A DNA stretch of 20,776 nucleotides from Paulinella micropora (Eukaryota; Cercozoa; Imbricatea; Euglyphida), in the NCBI GenBank assembly GCA_009731375.1, contig BJOX01000118.1, positions 831,633 to 852,408 on the forward strand, read 5' to 3'. The notes under the pieces are model-generated. The model was not told the origin of the DNA. It was given only the letters and a program-made list of their open reading frames with translations, and did not search any database. A program made the position numbers and the translations under genes. Numbering within the stretch: position 1 is the first letter of the stretch; every line of letters begins with the position of its first letter. Shown piece after piece: positions 8,839-18,688 of this stretch.

Positions 8839-9090
8839 AGGAAAGAAAGAAAGAAAGAAAGAAAGAAGGAAGGAAGGAAGGAAGGAAGGAAAGAAGGAAA
8901 GAAGGAAAGAAGGAAAGAAGGAAAGAAGGAAATTCAACAAAAGAAAGAAAAGAAAAGAAAAGAAAAGAAAAGAAAAGAAAGGAAAAGAAAAGAAGAAAAA
9001 GATAGAAACGATTGAAAAGAAAGGAATGAAAATAAAGAAAAGAAAGAAAAGAAAGAGGAGAAAAAGAAGAGGAAAAGAAGAGAAAAAGAA
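8790..9090. repeat. (GAAA)n, (GGAA)n and (GAAAA)n array
   Basis: Tetranucleotide GAAA and GGAA repeats to about 8930, then pentanucleotide GAAAA and increasingly degenerate purine-rich sequence. Confidence 0.95.
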
Positions 9091-9262
9091 GAGAACTTAC
9101 GTGCACGTGACAGAATAGCGCTAACATAAGAACAACAAAGAGCAAAAACAACAAAAAATAACAAAAGAACATAGTAGAGCGAAGAACAAAGAAAAGAACA
9201 AAAGAAAATAACAAAAAGCGGGGCTGGTGGCAATTTTCCCATGATCATGAGACTCATGAGTA
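9091..9262. other. A-rich low-complexity flank of the LINE
   Basis: A-rich sequence that probably holds the LINE 3' end on the minus strand. Near 9241-9268 there are clustered palindromes (ATGATCAT, CTCATGAG, and TCATGA repeats). No gene is supported. Confidence 0.5.
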
Positions 9263-12200
9263 TCATGAGTTATTCTCTAATAAAAGAACCAAGAACCAAG
9301 ATCTAGAACCAAGAACCAAGGAAGGAAGGATGTAAAATATAAAGAGAGGCAAGATTTGTGGACTTCGTTGATGTTTGAGTAGGTATGTCATTAGTGCTGT
9401 TTTGAATGGTTTTATTTTTGTTTCATCTGTTATATTTTTTGGGATTGATTTCCATTGATCAGCGAAGATCTTGGTGAGATATGGGTCTTTGTGATTGACA
9501 AAGAGGCTGCTTTTAGTTGAGTATCGCGTTTTGTATGAATGTATGGTATTGATTGGGGTAAAGGTGTTATTGTGGAGTGGTCTGTTGAGGTGTTTTTTAG
9601 GGTAAATGAATGGGTGATTTTCTATGCATACACGGAGTGTATATAGGTGGGTGATGTCAAGTAGTTTCAGTTGGTTTAGTATTGGTTTGGTGTGCGCGCG
9701 GTAATGTGTTTTTGCAATTATTCTGATTATTTTTTATGTATTTTTATGAGTGGTTGTATGTATTTCTTTTTGTTGTCATGCGTCCCCCAGATGGAGATGT
9801 TTTGTATGAGGTGTGGGTATATGTGTGTGTAGTATAATTGTTTCATTGTTTTTATGTTTAGATATCTTTTAGCATATAGAAATGAGTTGATTGTGGGTTG
9901 GAGTTTACGGATTATGTTATTGATGTGTTGATCATATTTAAGGTTGTGTTGTAGTGTTATTCCCAGGAGTTTTGCATGTTTGCATTGCTCGAGGGTGTGG
10001 TTGTTTATTGTTATTGTGATATCTTGTTTTGTTTTGTGAAAAATTGTGTATGTTGTTTTTGTTGGGTTCGGTACTAGGTTATTAGAGTGGAAGTAATTTA
10101 TTAATTTTGTTATTTCTATTTGTGTTTTTTGTTGTAGGTCTGTGGGAGTTTTGGATGTTATTATGAGTGTTGTGTCGTCTGCATATGTATATACTGTTCC
10201 TTGTTGTATGATATTGATTATGTCATTGATATAGAGTAGGAAAAAGGTAGTTGATAATGTGCTTCCTGTGGTATGCCGTGTGTGATGGTGCGTTTGTAAG
10301 ATTTACCATATTGTGTGTGGACCTCTTGGGTGCGGTTCGAGAAGTAGGATGCAAAGAATTGGACTGTTTCTTCGTTGAAATTAAAATTTCGCCGAAGTTT
10401 GTCCAGTAGCTTTGAATGCTCTACTGTGTCGTACGCTTTTGAGAGGTCCACATACAATGCTAGCACTAATTCTTCTTTGTCTTTATGTTTTTGTATTTGG
10501 TTTATTATTGTTTGGATTGTCATGGTTGTGTTTGAGTTAGGTCGGAATGCGTATTGTGTGTGTGATATTATGTTATGTTTTGTTAGGTGGTCCATTATTT
10601 GTTTATTTATTATCGTGTCAAACACTTTAGCTATTATGGGTAGTAGTGATATCGGTCTGTAGTTGGCTGGCATGCTTGTGTCACTTGCTTTGTATAGTTC
10701 AATTACTTTTGTTGTTTTGAGTGCATCTGGGTATTTATTTTCGTTTATGGCTTTGTTGAAAAGGTTGGTGAGTATAGGTGTGAGGGAGGCATGCATGTCT
10801 TTTATAAGTGTTGGTTTTATTTTATATATGTCCTCTGCTTTATCTCTGTTTATGTTTTTAAGTGTTTTGTTTACAATGTCTTCTGTTGTGTTATGTAGTT
10901 TGAAGCTTGGGTATGTTTGTTTGTTTTCTTCCGCTTTCTCTTCTTGTTGTTGTTTATGTTCGATTGTTGGTATGCTGTTGCTTGTTTTTTTGCCTATTGT
11001 TATGTAATGATCGTTGAGTGCGTTTGCTATTTCTATTGGGTCTGTGTATGTTTTGTTGTTGTATTGTATTGTGGTTGGTGACACTCTCGGTGGTTTGTTG
11101 TTAGGTACTAACTCTCTGAGTTTTCTGTGTTGTTTCTTTGGGTTGTTTTTATTTTCTTCTAGCGTCTTCATTATTTCGTCTTTTTTGGCTTTGTGTATTA
11201 TTTTGTCGACTTTGTACTTCTGTAGTCTGTATGTTTGTTTGTTTTCTGCTGTCGAGTTATCTCTCCATTTTTTATATAGTAGGTGCTTTTTTCTTATTTG
11301 CCTCTTTATTATGGGGTTGCACCAGCTCTTTCTTCTATTACTTTGTTTAGGCTTTCGTTCGAAGTGTTCTATAACTTTTGTTATTGTTGTTTGTATGTAT
11401 CTAAATTTTTGGTTTGTGTCGCTGTTTTCTGTGTTGTCTTGTGTGATGTATTCTAACTGTGTTTTGAGGTTTGCTAGGATTGTGTCTTTGTTTTTCTCAT
11501 ATATGCTTTTGGTGAGTGTGGGTGTGTTGTTTGTGTCTGGTTTTTTTGTGCGGGTGTGTATTATTGCGTATATGGGATGATGGTCTGATACGCATGGGCT
11601 TATGATGTTTGATTCTATGTTAGCATTAATGTTGGTGATTATCATGTCTATGAGTGTGTGGGATGTTGTGTGGACCATGTCGTGTCTCGTTGCTTTTGTT
11701 ATTGTAGTGTAGAGGTTGTTGTGTATCATTAGGTTTTGAAAATCTGTGTGTGGTTTATGTATGTTGTCAAGTAGGTTGTAGTTAATGTCGCCTACCAGTG
11801 TTATTGTGCTTGTGGGTGTTTTGTGTAGTATGCTGTTTATGTTATTTTGTAATGCGTGTGTGAATTGTTTGTCTATGAGTGGGCGTCTGTACATACCTAT
11901 TATTGTGTGTATTGGTTTATTTTTAAGTTTATTATTATATATTCTTAGAGTTAGTGGTGTTTTGCATGAGTCCGATATGGTTTGTTTGTCGTCTATTGTG
12001 ATGTGCATGTTGCTTTTATAATATATTGAGATGTCGATGTGATGTTTAGCTATGTATGTAGGGATAGGGAATGCGTTGTTACTGATTGATTGGTTGATGT
12101 AGTTATCTGTGAGTATGATGATGTCTGGTTGGAATGGTAGGAGTTGTAGGTGTGTGATTAGGTTTTGATAATGTGCTTTGAGGGAGTGGATGTTGGTGTG

Positions 12201-12410
12201 ATATATTGTGAGTGTATTGTTGTGTGCGTTATTGTTGTTTTTATTGTTATTATTATTGTTATTATTGTTATTATTGTTGTTGTTTTTTATGTTCTTATTA
12301 TATGTTTTATTTTTGTTATTTTTAGAGGTGAGAGACAGGTATGGCTTGAAGGATTGTGGGAGGAGGTTAGGGTGGACGAGATGATTTGGGGGTTTATTTT
12401 GAGAGCTCAT
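9263..12410 (-). pseudogene. CR1/Jockey-type LINE ORF2 (APE endonuclease + RT), two frameshifts
   Basis: On the minus strand, a start at 12410 opens ~700 residues. After an Asn-rich N-terminus comes an apurinic-type endonuclease: NIHSL, ILTDNYIN, YRRP, GDIN, SHTLIDMI and SDHHP in the expected order. Reverse transcriptase motifs follow: YRPISLLP, AFRPNSNT, LYVDLSKAYDTVEH and HGIPQ. At about 10264-10270 one base is missing, so HGIPQGS-TLS is lost in that frame but continues in the next one, through FFLLYINDI and YADD (10174-10185). A second single-base loss, in a six-T run at 9730-9735, moves the rest to a third frame. That frame ends with a CR1-like tail (WKSIP, then FKTALMTYLL) and a TGA at 9263-9265. 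The frames together span about 1,040 codons. The motifs place it in the CR1/Jockey/Rex group; exact clade uncertain. Both shifts could be assembly errors or true decay. Confidence 0.85.
12236..12295. repeat. ATT/GTT microsatellite inside the LINE N-terminus
   Basis: On the coding (minus) strand this reads AAT/AAC and encodes an Asn run at about residues 40-60 of the LINE ORF. The reading frame is preserved. Confidence 0.85.
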
Positions 12411-12445
12411 TTAGGTGTTTGTGGGGATTTTGCTGTGCTGTGTGG

Positions 12446-12450
<5 letters not shown>

Positions 12451-12497
<47 letters not shown>

Positions 12498-12510
12498 CTC
12501 TCCGAGAGAG
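12451..12510. repeat. (CT)n ending in a small CT/GA inverted repeat
   Basis: CT dinucleotides with CTCCT breaks, ending CTCTCCTCTCCGAGAGAGAG, which can fold back on itself. Confidence 0.85.
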
Positions 12511-12694
12511 AGTCTGCATATTATGTATTGAAAGTGACCTCTATTTTTCAATATCTCACCTCCATCTAGCTTAAGCTAAAGGGTACCCTTAAATCCAGCC
12601 ATATTGTCATATTGTCATATTGTATGTGTGTGTATGTGTGGTGTGTGTGGTGTGTGTGGTGGTGTGTGTCAATGTTACACATATATATGTATGC

Positions 12695-12732
12695 ATGTAT
12701 GCATACATCATGTATATGATGTATGCATACAT
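12695..12732. other. 16-bp inverted repeat at the array's left junction
   Basis: ATGTATGCATACATCA at 12695-12710 pairs perfectly with TGATGTATGCATACAT at 12717-12732 around a 6-nt loop, at a change of repeat orientation. Confidence 0.75.
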
Positions 12733-12959
12733 ATGCATTTTACATAAATATGTATGCTGCATATACATACATACATACATACATACATACACAGTATTAC
12801 ACACACACATACACCACACACACACACCACACACATACATACATACATTACATACATACATACACATACATACACTCATACATACATACATACATATATG
12901 CATACATACAATGACATACATACATACATACATACATACATATGCACATACATACATGC

Positions 12960-13845
12960 CATACATACATACACAGACATACATACACATACACATACAT
13001 AAATATGTACATACATACATACCATACATACATACACATACGTTATACATAAATATGTACATACATACATACCATACATACATACACATACGTTATGCAT
13101 ACATACATACATACATACATACATACATACAGACATACATACAGACATGCATACAGACATACATACAGACATACATACAGACATACATACAGACAGACAT
13201 GCATACATACAGACAGTCATACAGAACATGCAGACATACATACATACACATACATACATACATACATACGTACATACATACATACCATACATACATTCAT
13301 ACACAGACATACATACACATACACATACATAAATATGTACATACATACATACCATACATACATACACATACGTTATACATAAATATGTACATACATACAT
13401 ACCATACATACATACACATACGTTATACATACATACATACATACATACATACATACAGACATACATACAGACATGCATACAGACATACATACAGGCATAC
13501 AGACATACATACAGACAGACAGGCATGCATACATACAGACAGTCATACAGAACATACAGACATACATACATACACATACATACATACATACATATGTACA
13601 TACATACATACCATACATACATTCATACACAGACATACATACACATACACATACATAAATATGTACATACATACATACCATACATACATACACATACGTT
13701 ATACATACATACATAAATACATACATACATACATACAGACATACATACAGACATGCATACATACAGACATACAGACATACATACAGATAGACAGACATGC
13801 ATACATACAAGTCATACAGAACATACAGACATACACACATACATG
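12960..13845. repeat. ~330-bp higher-order repeat built from ATAC units
   Basis: Markers recur with the same spacing. AAATATGTAC occurs at 13001, 13051, 13331, 13381 and 13657. CAGTCATACAGAACAT occurs at 13214 and 13540, with a variant near 13809. Spacing is about 326-330 bp for the first two copies and about 270-276 bp for the third, which lacks one 50-bp subunit. Confidence 0.8.
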
Positions 13846-14425
13846 CATACTGTATGTATGTATGTATGTATGTATGTGTGTATGTGTGGTGTGTGTTGTA
13901 ATACTATGTATGTATGTATGTATATATGTATGTATGTATAATATATATATGTATGCATGTACGTATGTTATGTGCTTACGTACGACGGTATGTATGTATG
14001 TATGTATGTTGTATGTATGTATGTATGTATGCATGTATGTGTGTATGTATGTATGTATGTATGTATGTGTGTGTGTGTGTGTGTAATACCATGATGTATG
14101 TGTGTATGTATGTAGTATGTAGTATGTATGTATGTATGTATGTATATTGTATGACATTGTATGCAAGGCCATGCATGCATGTATGTATGTATGTATGTAT
14201 ACGTATGTATGTATATGTGTGTATGTATGTATATGTAATAATGCAATATATGCAATATGTATGCATGTATGTATGTATGTGTAATACTATGTATGTATGT
14301 ATGTGTATGTATGTTTGTATGTGTATATATGTATGCGTATGTATGTATGTATGTATGTGTGTGCATGCTTGCGTATGCACCTCAATATTGTTGAATTATG
14401 GGGTTCTGTTCTGGGATAAGGATCA

Positions 14426-15444
14426 ATGACTGAAGAACAAGAAGACGAGTATGAGCAAGAAGTTTCAGAAATCTTGGCCGATCAAGAGGACGGTATTCTT
14501 ATTCAGCCATTAGACGAGGAAGGCAAGGAAAAGTCTCGCTCAAGAAGTAGAAGCGGGAGCGAAAGTAGCAGTGGGAGTACAAGCAGGACGAGCAGCAGAA
14601 GCCCTAGTAGGAGCAGGAGCAGGAGTCAAGAGTTGCAGAGCAAGAACCTTCAAGCATTAGACGAGGAAGGCAAGGAAAGGTCTCGCTCCAGAAGAAGGAG
14701 CGGGAGCGAAAGTAGCAGTGGGAGTAGAACCAGGAGGATCAGCAGAAGCCCTAGTAGGAGCAGGAGCAGCAGAAGCCCTAGTAGAACCAGTAGGAGCAGG
14801 AGCAGGAGTCAGGAACAGGAAGAGCAGCATCAACAAGAGTTGCTGAGCAAGAACCTTGCCGCAGCCGAGGATAGGCTAATTGCTTTTGCAAAGGGCCCAT
14901 CTGGACTGCCAGGTTATTGGATGTTGGAAGGAATAACCGTTGTATCTAATACTCTCGTATACGCTGAGCGGTGTTGGAAAATCAACAAGCCCCGAGCGCC
15001 CGGCAAAGCAGTGCGTAGCACCAACAAACAGTTTAAGCATAATTTCTTTCTCACTCAGGATGTTAATCTAAAGTTTAGAAAGCAGTCGAAACTTTCCCCG
15101 GCCTGGAAGATAGCAAGAATTCAAGGGGAACAGTGCTCACCAGGTGAACTGCTGACTCTATCAATTTACTTCTATCATGAAAAGGAAAACAAGAAGTTTT
15201 TGGGAGCTCCTGAAATTATGTCGAGCAAAGGGCACTGGTCCAAGGCTGCAGCGGAACCAATCGATCGTGAAAGCGTGAAGTCCTTGACTGCCGAGTGGAT
15301 GAAAGTCGAAGATTTTGATAGCTCTGCGTGGGATCGTGTCGCAAACGAGCTTCCCGATCCTCATGCAGAAACAACCACGCAAAACAGTCAGAGTGGAAAG
15401 AAAAAGAGGAAAAGAAGAGATGAATCGGTGCAAACAGGTACTCC
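14426..15444 (+). CDS. SR-repeat protein with unrecognised C-terminal domain (partial, cut by gap)
   Basis: Starts at the first ATG after an in-frame TAA (14417-14419) and runs without introns for about 340 codons until the 797-N gap. An acidic N-terminus (about residues 1-28, MTEEQEDEYEQEV) is followed by two tandem copies of a unit beginning LDEEGKE(K/R)SRSRS, holding Ser-Arg dipeptides and ending SKNL (about 29-77 and 78-145). A globular segment (about 150-315) contains LPGYWMLEG, ERCWKIN, FFLTQDVNLKF and LTLSIYFYHEKE, which I do not recognise. A basic cluster KKKRKRR (about 326-332) looks like a nuclear localisation signal. SR tracts are typical of nuclear RNA-processing proteins, but no RRM is visible, so a splicing role is only an inference. 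The C-terminus and stop are missing. The start lies about 40 bp from the GTAT array. Confidence 0.7.
14510..14860 (+). repeat. internal tandem duplication in the SR gene
   Basis: TTAGACGAGGAAGGCAAGGA begins at 14510 and again at 14657, a period of 147 bp (49 codons). The second unit is longer (to about 14859) because its SR tract has expanded with extra AGAAGCCCTAGTAG blocks. Both units end AGCAAGAACCTT. Confidence 0.85.
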
Positions 15445-16241
15445 NNNNNNNNNNNNNNNNNNNNNNNNNNNNNNNNNNNNNNNNNNNNNNNNNNNNNNNN
15501 NNNNNNNNNNNNNNNNNNNNNNNNNNNNNNNNNNNNNNNNNNNNNNNNNNNNNNNNNNNNNNNNNNNNNNNNNNNNNNNNNNNNNNNNNNNNNNNNNNNN
15601 NNNNNNNNNNNNNNNNNNNNNNNNNNNNNNNNNNNNNNNNNNNNNNNNNNNNNNNNNNNNNNNNNNNNNNNNNNNNNNNNNNNNNNNNNNNNNNNNNNNN
15701 NNNNNNNNNNNNNNNNNNNNNNNNNNNNNNNNNNNNNNNNNNNNNNNNNNNNNNNNNNNNNNNNNNNNNNNNNNNNNNNNNNNNNNNNNNNNNNNNNNNN
15801 NNNNNNNNNNNNNNNNNNNNNNNNNNNNNNNNNNNNNNNNNNNNNNNNNNNNNNNNNNNNNNNNNNNNNNNNNNNNNNNNNNNNNNNNNNNNNNNNNNNN
15901 NNNNNNNNNNNNNNNNNNNNNNNNNNNNNNNNNNNNNNNNNNNNNNNNNNNNNNNNNNNNNNNNNNNNNNNNNNNNNNNNNNNNNNNNNNNNNNNNNNNN
16001 NNNNNNNNNNNNNNNNNNNNNNNNNNNNNNNNNNNNNNNNNNNNNNNNNNNNNNNNNNNNNNNNNNNNNNNNNNNNNNNNNNNNNNNNNNNNNNNNNNNN
16101 NNNNNNNNNNNNNNNNNNNNNNNNNNNNNNNNNNNNNNNNNNNNNNNNNNNNNNNNNNNNNNNNNNNNNNNNNNNNNNNNNNNNNNNNNNNNNNNNNNNN
16201 NNNNNNNNNNNNNNNNNNNNNNNNNNNNNNNNNNNNNNNNN
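15445..16241. other. assembly gap (797 N)
   Basis: Removes the 3' end of the SR-repeat gene. The right edge is a 38-base poly-C. Confidence 0.99.

Positions 16242-16293
<52 letters not shown>
16242..16293. repeat. poly-C (38) followed by (CA)n
   Basis: C run at 16242-16279 then about seven CA units. Apparent Pro- or Gly-rich frames joined across the gap are artefacts. Confidence 0.95.
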
Positions 16294-17895
16294 ATCCTGT
16301 AGTATTTGTCTATCTACTTACCAGGCTCAACCCGGCGGGTGAATCTTACACTCACAATTCTTCTCTCAAGTGTTATTAAATATTCAGATAACTTTTTTTA
16401 ATTTTAATATAAACTGTTAATCATCAGAGGAATCAAACCTGGCTTCAGAAAAGACGCCGCGCCTTAATTTATTGTAATTTATGACTAGTTTGGTAGTTTG
16501 GTTTGGCAGGACACAACTATTTTAAAATGACATCGCCTCATGATAAGACAACTTGATTAAAACTAACAAGAATCAACTTATTTTTTATTACTTTTTTGGC
16601 AAAACTGAGACTACTACTGAGGAACGGAATCCGCGGTTTTTGAGTCTTGTGAGAGTCGTAGCCTGCTCAGTGCGCACGGTTCAGCCCGCCTGTGACAGGA
16701 TAAAGTGGAGTTGAAGTTAACAGGCAAGTTAAATACGAAAAGAAGTTTTGAAACGTCACTGGCATGGTCACAAGTTATGATAGTATTCAAGTAATATTTA
16801 AAAAAGGATTCACTGGCATCACTGAATTCATATTACTGTTCGGGCATTCAAGACAACAAAAAAAAATTAGTTTTCAGTTTTTCAACGCGTCTGATTCAAC
16901 TTTCATTTTTGTGACAGTTTTTTATTTTTGTGACAAAAATTTAAATTTTCCAATTTAACTGTAACGTTTTGCGAAAATTTGCGATGTTTTGCGGACGAAT
17001 ATAGCAGTTCTTAATAATTTGCCAGGAATCGATTGAAATTTTACATTTCTAACCGTGCCAAAATCAAAGTGAATTCAAACTAAAACTGGAAATCTGACAC
17101 AAAAACTAAAAACTAATTTTTTTTTTGTCTTGAATGTCAACCGTGGCAGCAATATCTTTGGAAAAAAACTTTCATTAAAAAAAAATTTAAAATTCCAGCG
17201 GTTACAGCGGCAGTCACGATTTTTTTTAAACGATTTTGCAGTTTCTTTGCTGAGGAGTCTGACTTGATTGAGTTTTGGTTTCTCTATGCCCACGGTTTTT
17301 ATGTTGTTTTACACCAAAACGCATGTACTTTGATTTATTTAATTCAAAATTAATAATATTAACTCAAATTGCAATTCAAATTCAAATTTAAATTTAAATT
17401 TTTCAAGTTTGCGGGTGGCACCGGGTCTGTATGTGAAGCACTAGTAGCTAAGTGATCAACTTGATTAACATGGACAGACAATGACAGATCCTATCTAATA
17501 TTACTGTTCTTGCTTTTGTTTTCTTTCAAAATGAAACATTTTTAAAAGCCATGCGAATCATTTTTAAAAGCAATTGGTTACAGTTGCAACCGTTACACGT
17601 ACACTGAGCGAGCAGTTTCCGGTTGGGCTCTAACTTGGGTGGTTCCTTTTCGTTTTTATGTTGTTTTACATCAAAGTGCATGCAACCTAATGTAATTTAT
17701 CAAATTTTAAAATGTCAAGTTCAAATTTCTATATTCAAACTTGACTTGAAATTTTCGCGTTCAAATATTTTTCCGCCTTTTTTTAGGTTAGAGGGGGGTG
17801 GTGGGTGGGGTGGTTCTGTTTATTGTTTGGGTGTTGTTTTCTGTTGCATGGCTTTGGTTTTTCTGTTAAAGAGAGAATGGGTGTGATCTGTTTGT
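16294..17895. other. AT-rich intergenic sequence with dispersed repeats
   Basis: About 1.6 kb rich in A/T runs, with no open frame longer than about 90 codons and no recognisable domain or RNA gene. It contains an inverted repeat (16844-16882 with 17101-17138), a 31-bp direct repeat (17295-17325 and 17652-17682) and AAATTTAAATTT palindromes near 17385-17400. Confidence 0.65.
16844..17138. repeat. inverted repeat pair, ~38-bp arms
   Basis: Arm 16844-16882, reverse complemented, matches 17101-17138. Both contain AAAACTAATTTTTTTTT followed by GTCTTGAATG, with one substitution and a small indel. The intervening 218 bp is AT-rich. Weaker similarity continues past the inner ends (TTGAATCAGACGC against GGAAATCTGACAC). 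This could be a MITE-like element or two inserted copies in opposite orientation. Confidence 0.6.
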
Positions 17896-17915
17896 TGTTG
17901 TTGTTGTTGTTCAAG

Positions 17916-17979
<64 letters not shown>

Positions 17980-17985
17980 GCTGTT
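17896..17985. repeat. (GTT)n microsatellite
   Basis: GTT repeats with one CAAGT break, immediately before a fragment of element A. Confidence 0.95.
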
Positions 17986-17990
17986 CACTG

Positions 17991-18030
17991 GATGCACATG
18001 GCCTTTTGGCTCAGCAATTGGCAGGAGATA

Positions 18031-18033
<3 letters not shown>
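17991..18033 (+). mobile_element. element A 3'-end fragment
   Basis: The last ~43 bp of element A in plus orientation, from about GGATGCACATGGCC through GGCTCAGCAATTGGCAGGAG and ATAC, nearly identical to the reverse complement of 2908-2949. It is followed at once by (ATT)n. Confidence 0.75.
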
Positions 18034-18063
<30 letters not shown>

Positions 18064-18083
18064 CATCATCATCATCATCATCA

Positions 18084-18180
<97 letters not shown>
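18033..18180. repeat. (ATT)n(ATC)n(ATT)n array
   Basis: ATT repeats with a central ATC block (about 18062-18086), linking element A to element B. Confidence 0.95.
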
Positions 18181-18181
<1 letters not shown>

Positions 18182-18352
18182 CCCAATGGCCTTACGGCGT
18201 TAAACTGTGATGCCAATCCAACTATGAATTTTGGTGGTATGCTGGGGAGGAGGATCGTTGAGGCCTCATAAAAGATCTTTAAATCCGCCATGGTTGGTAG
18301 CCCAGGACCCAGTTGTCTGTCAAATTGTTATGGATGGGGTTTTGAGGCCTAT
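18178..18352 (+). mobile_element. (ATT)n-bounded element B, 5' half
   Basis: Begins TTCAGCCCAATGGCCT right after (ATT)n and aligns, at roughly 75-80% by eye, with the reverse complement of 19963 down to about 19790. Shared blocks include GGCGTTAAACTGTGA, GATGCTGGGGAGGAGG-like, AAAAGATCTT and AGCCCAGGACCCAG. Similarity stops at GGGTTTTGAGGC, where (CATA)n begins, so this copy is 3'-truncated. Confidence 0.7.
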
Positions 18353-18353
18353 C

Positions 18354-18520
<167 letters not shown>

Positions 18521-18606
18521 AAGTAGAATTTAGTAACTTTCCTTCTCATACTTCGTCTTCCCACTCATTCCTACTAGTGGTAAGTTTCTATTTGAAAAGT
18601 GATTGC

Positions 18607-18608
18607 GG

Positions 18609-18642
<34 letters not shown>

Positions 18643-18657
18643 AAGGAAAAAAAAAAC

Positions 18658-18688
<31 letters not shown>

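Larger units (their letters stand above)
9263..12560 (-). mobile_element. non-LTR retrotransposon (LINE), near full-length ORF2
   Basis: Covers the ORF2 above plus a ~150-bp upstream stretch containing a CT/GA tract. No separate ORF1 is visible: upstream lies only (CT)n and then the (ATAC)n array, so the copy may be 5'-truncated or of a family with one ORF. The coding strand is extremely A-rich and G-poor. The 3' part carries CTTGGTTCTTGGTTCT twice (about 9285-9320), possibly the element's short 3' terminal repeats. Confidence 0.7.
12617..14386. repeat. giant (ATAC)n/(GTAT)n array with orientation switch
   Basis: About 1.77 kb of tetranucleotide-type repeat. A short GT/TATG-rich stretch (to about 12690) and a palindromic junction lead into (ATAC)n variants from about 12757 to 13850, then (TATG)n variants from 13851 to about 14386. 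Variant units (CAGA, CACA, GTAC, CCAT) are arranged in a higher-order pattern. All long open frames here translate to HTYI- or MYVC-type periodic peptides and are not genes. Confidence 0.95.

Noticed and set aside
10375-12021. Plus-strand frames of 70-188 codons with hydrophobic Leu/Phe/Val/Cys content
   Set aside because: Antisense shadows of the LINE; membrane-like look comes from the T/G-rich strand.
12757-13850. CRISPR-like array of spaced repeats
   Set aside because: The spaced recurrence is a higher-order microsatellite; there are no unique spacers and no cas genes, and the context is eukaryotic.
12607-14429. Frames up to 488 codons with HTYI or MYVC periodicity
   Set aside because: Translations of the ATAC/GTAT array; no non-repetitive domain.
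15161-16379. Frames joining the SR gene region to poly-Pro or poly-Gly across the 797-N gap
   Set aside because: Continuity exists only because N has no stop codons.
16764-17886. Short frames of 64-87 codons in the AT-rich region
   Set aside because: No motif, low complexity, and lengths expected by chance.
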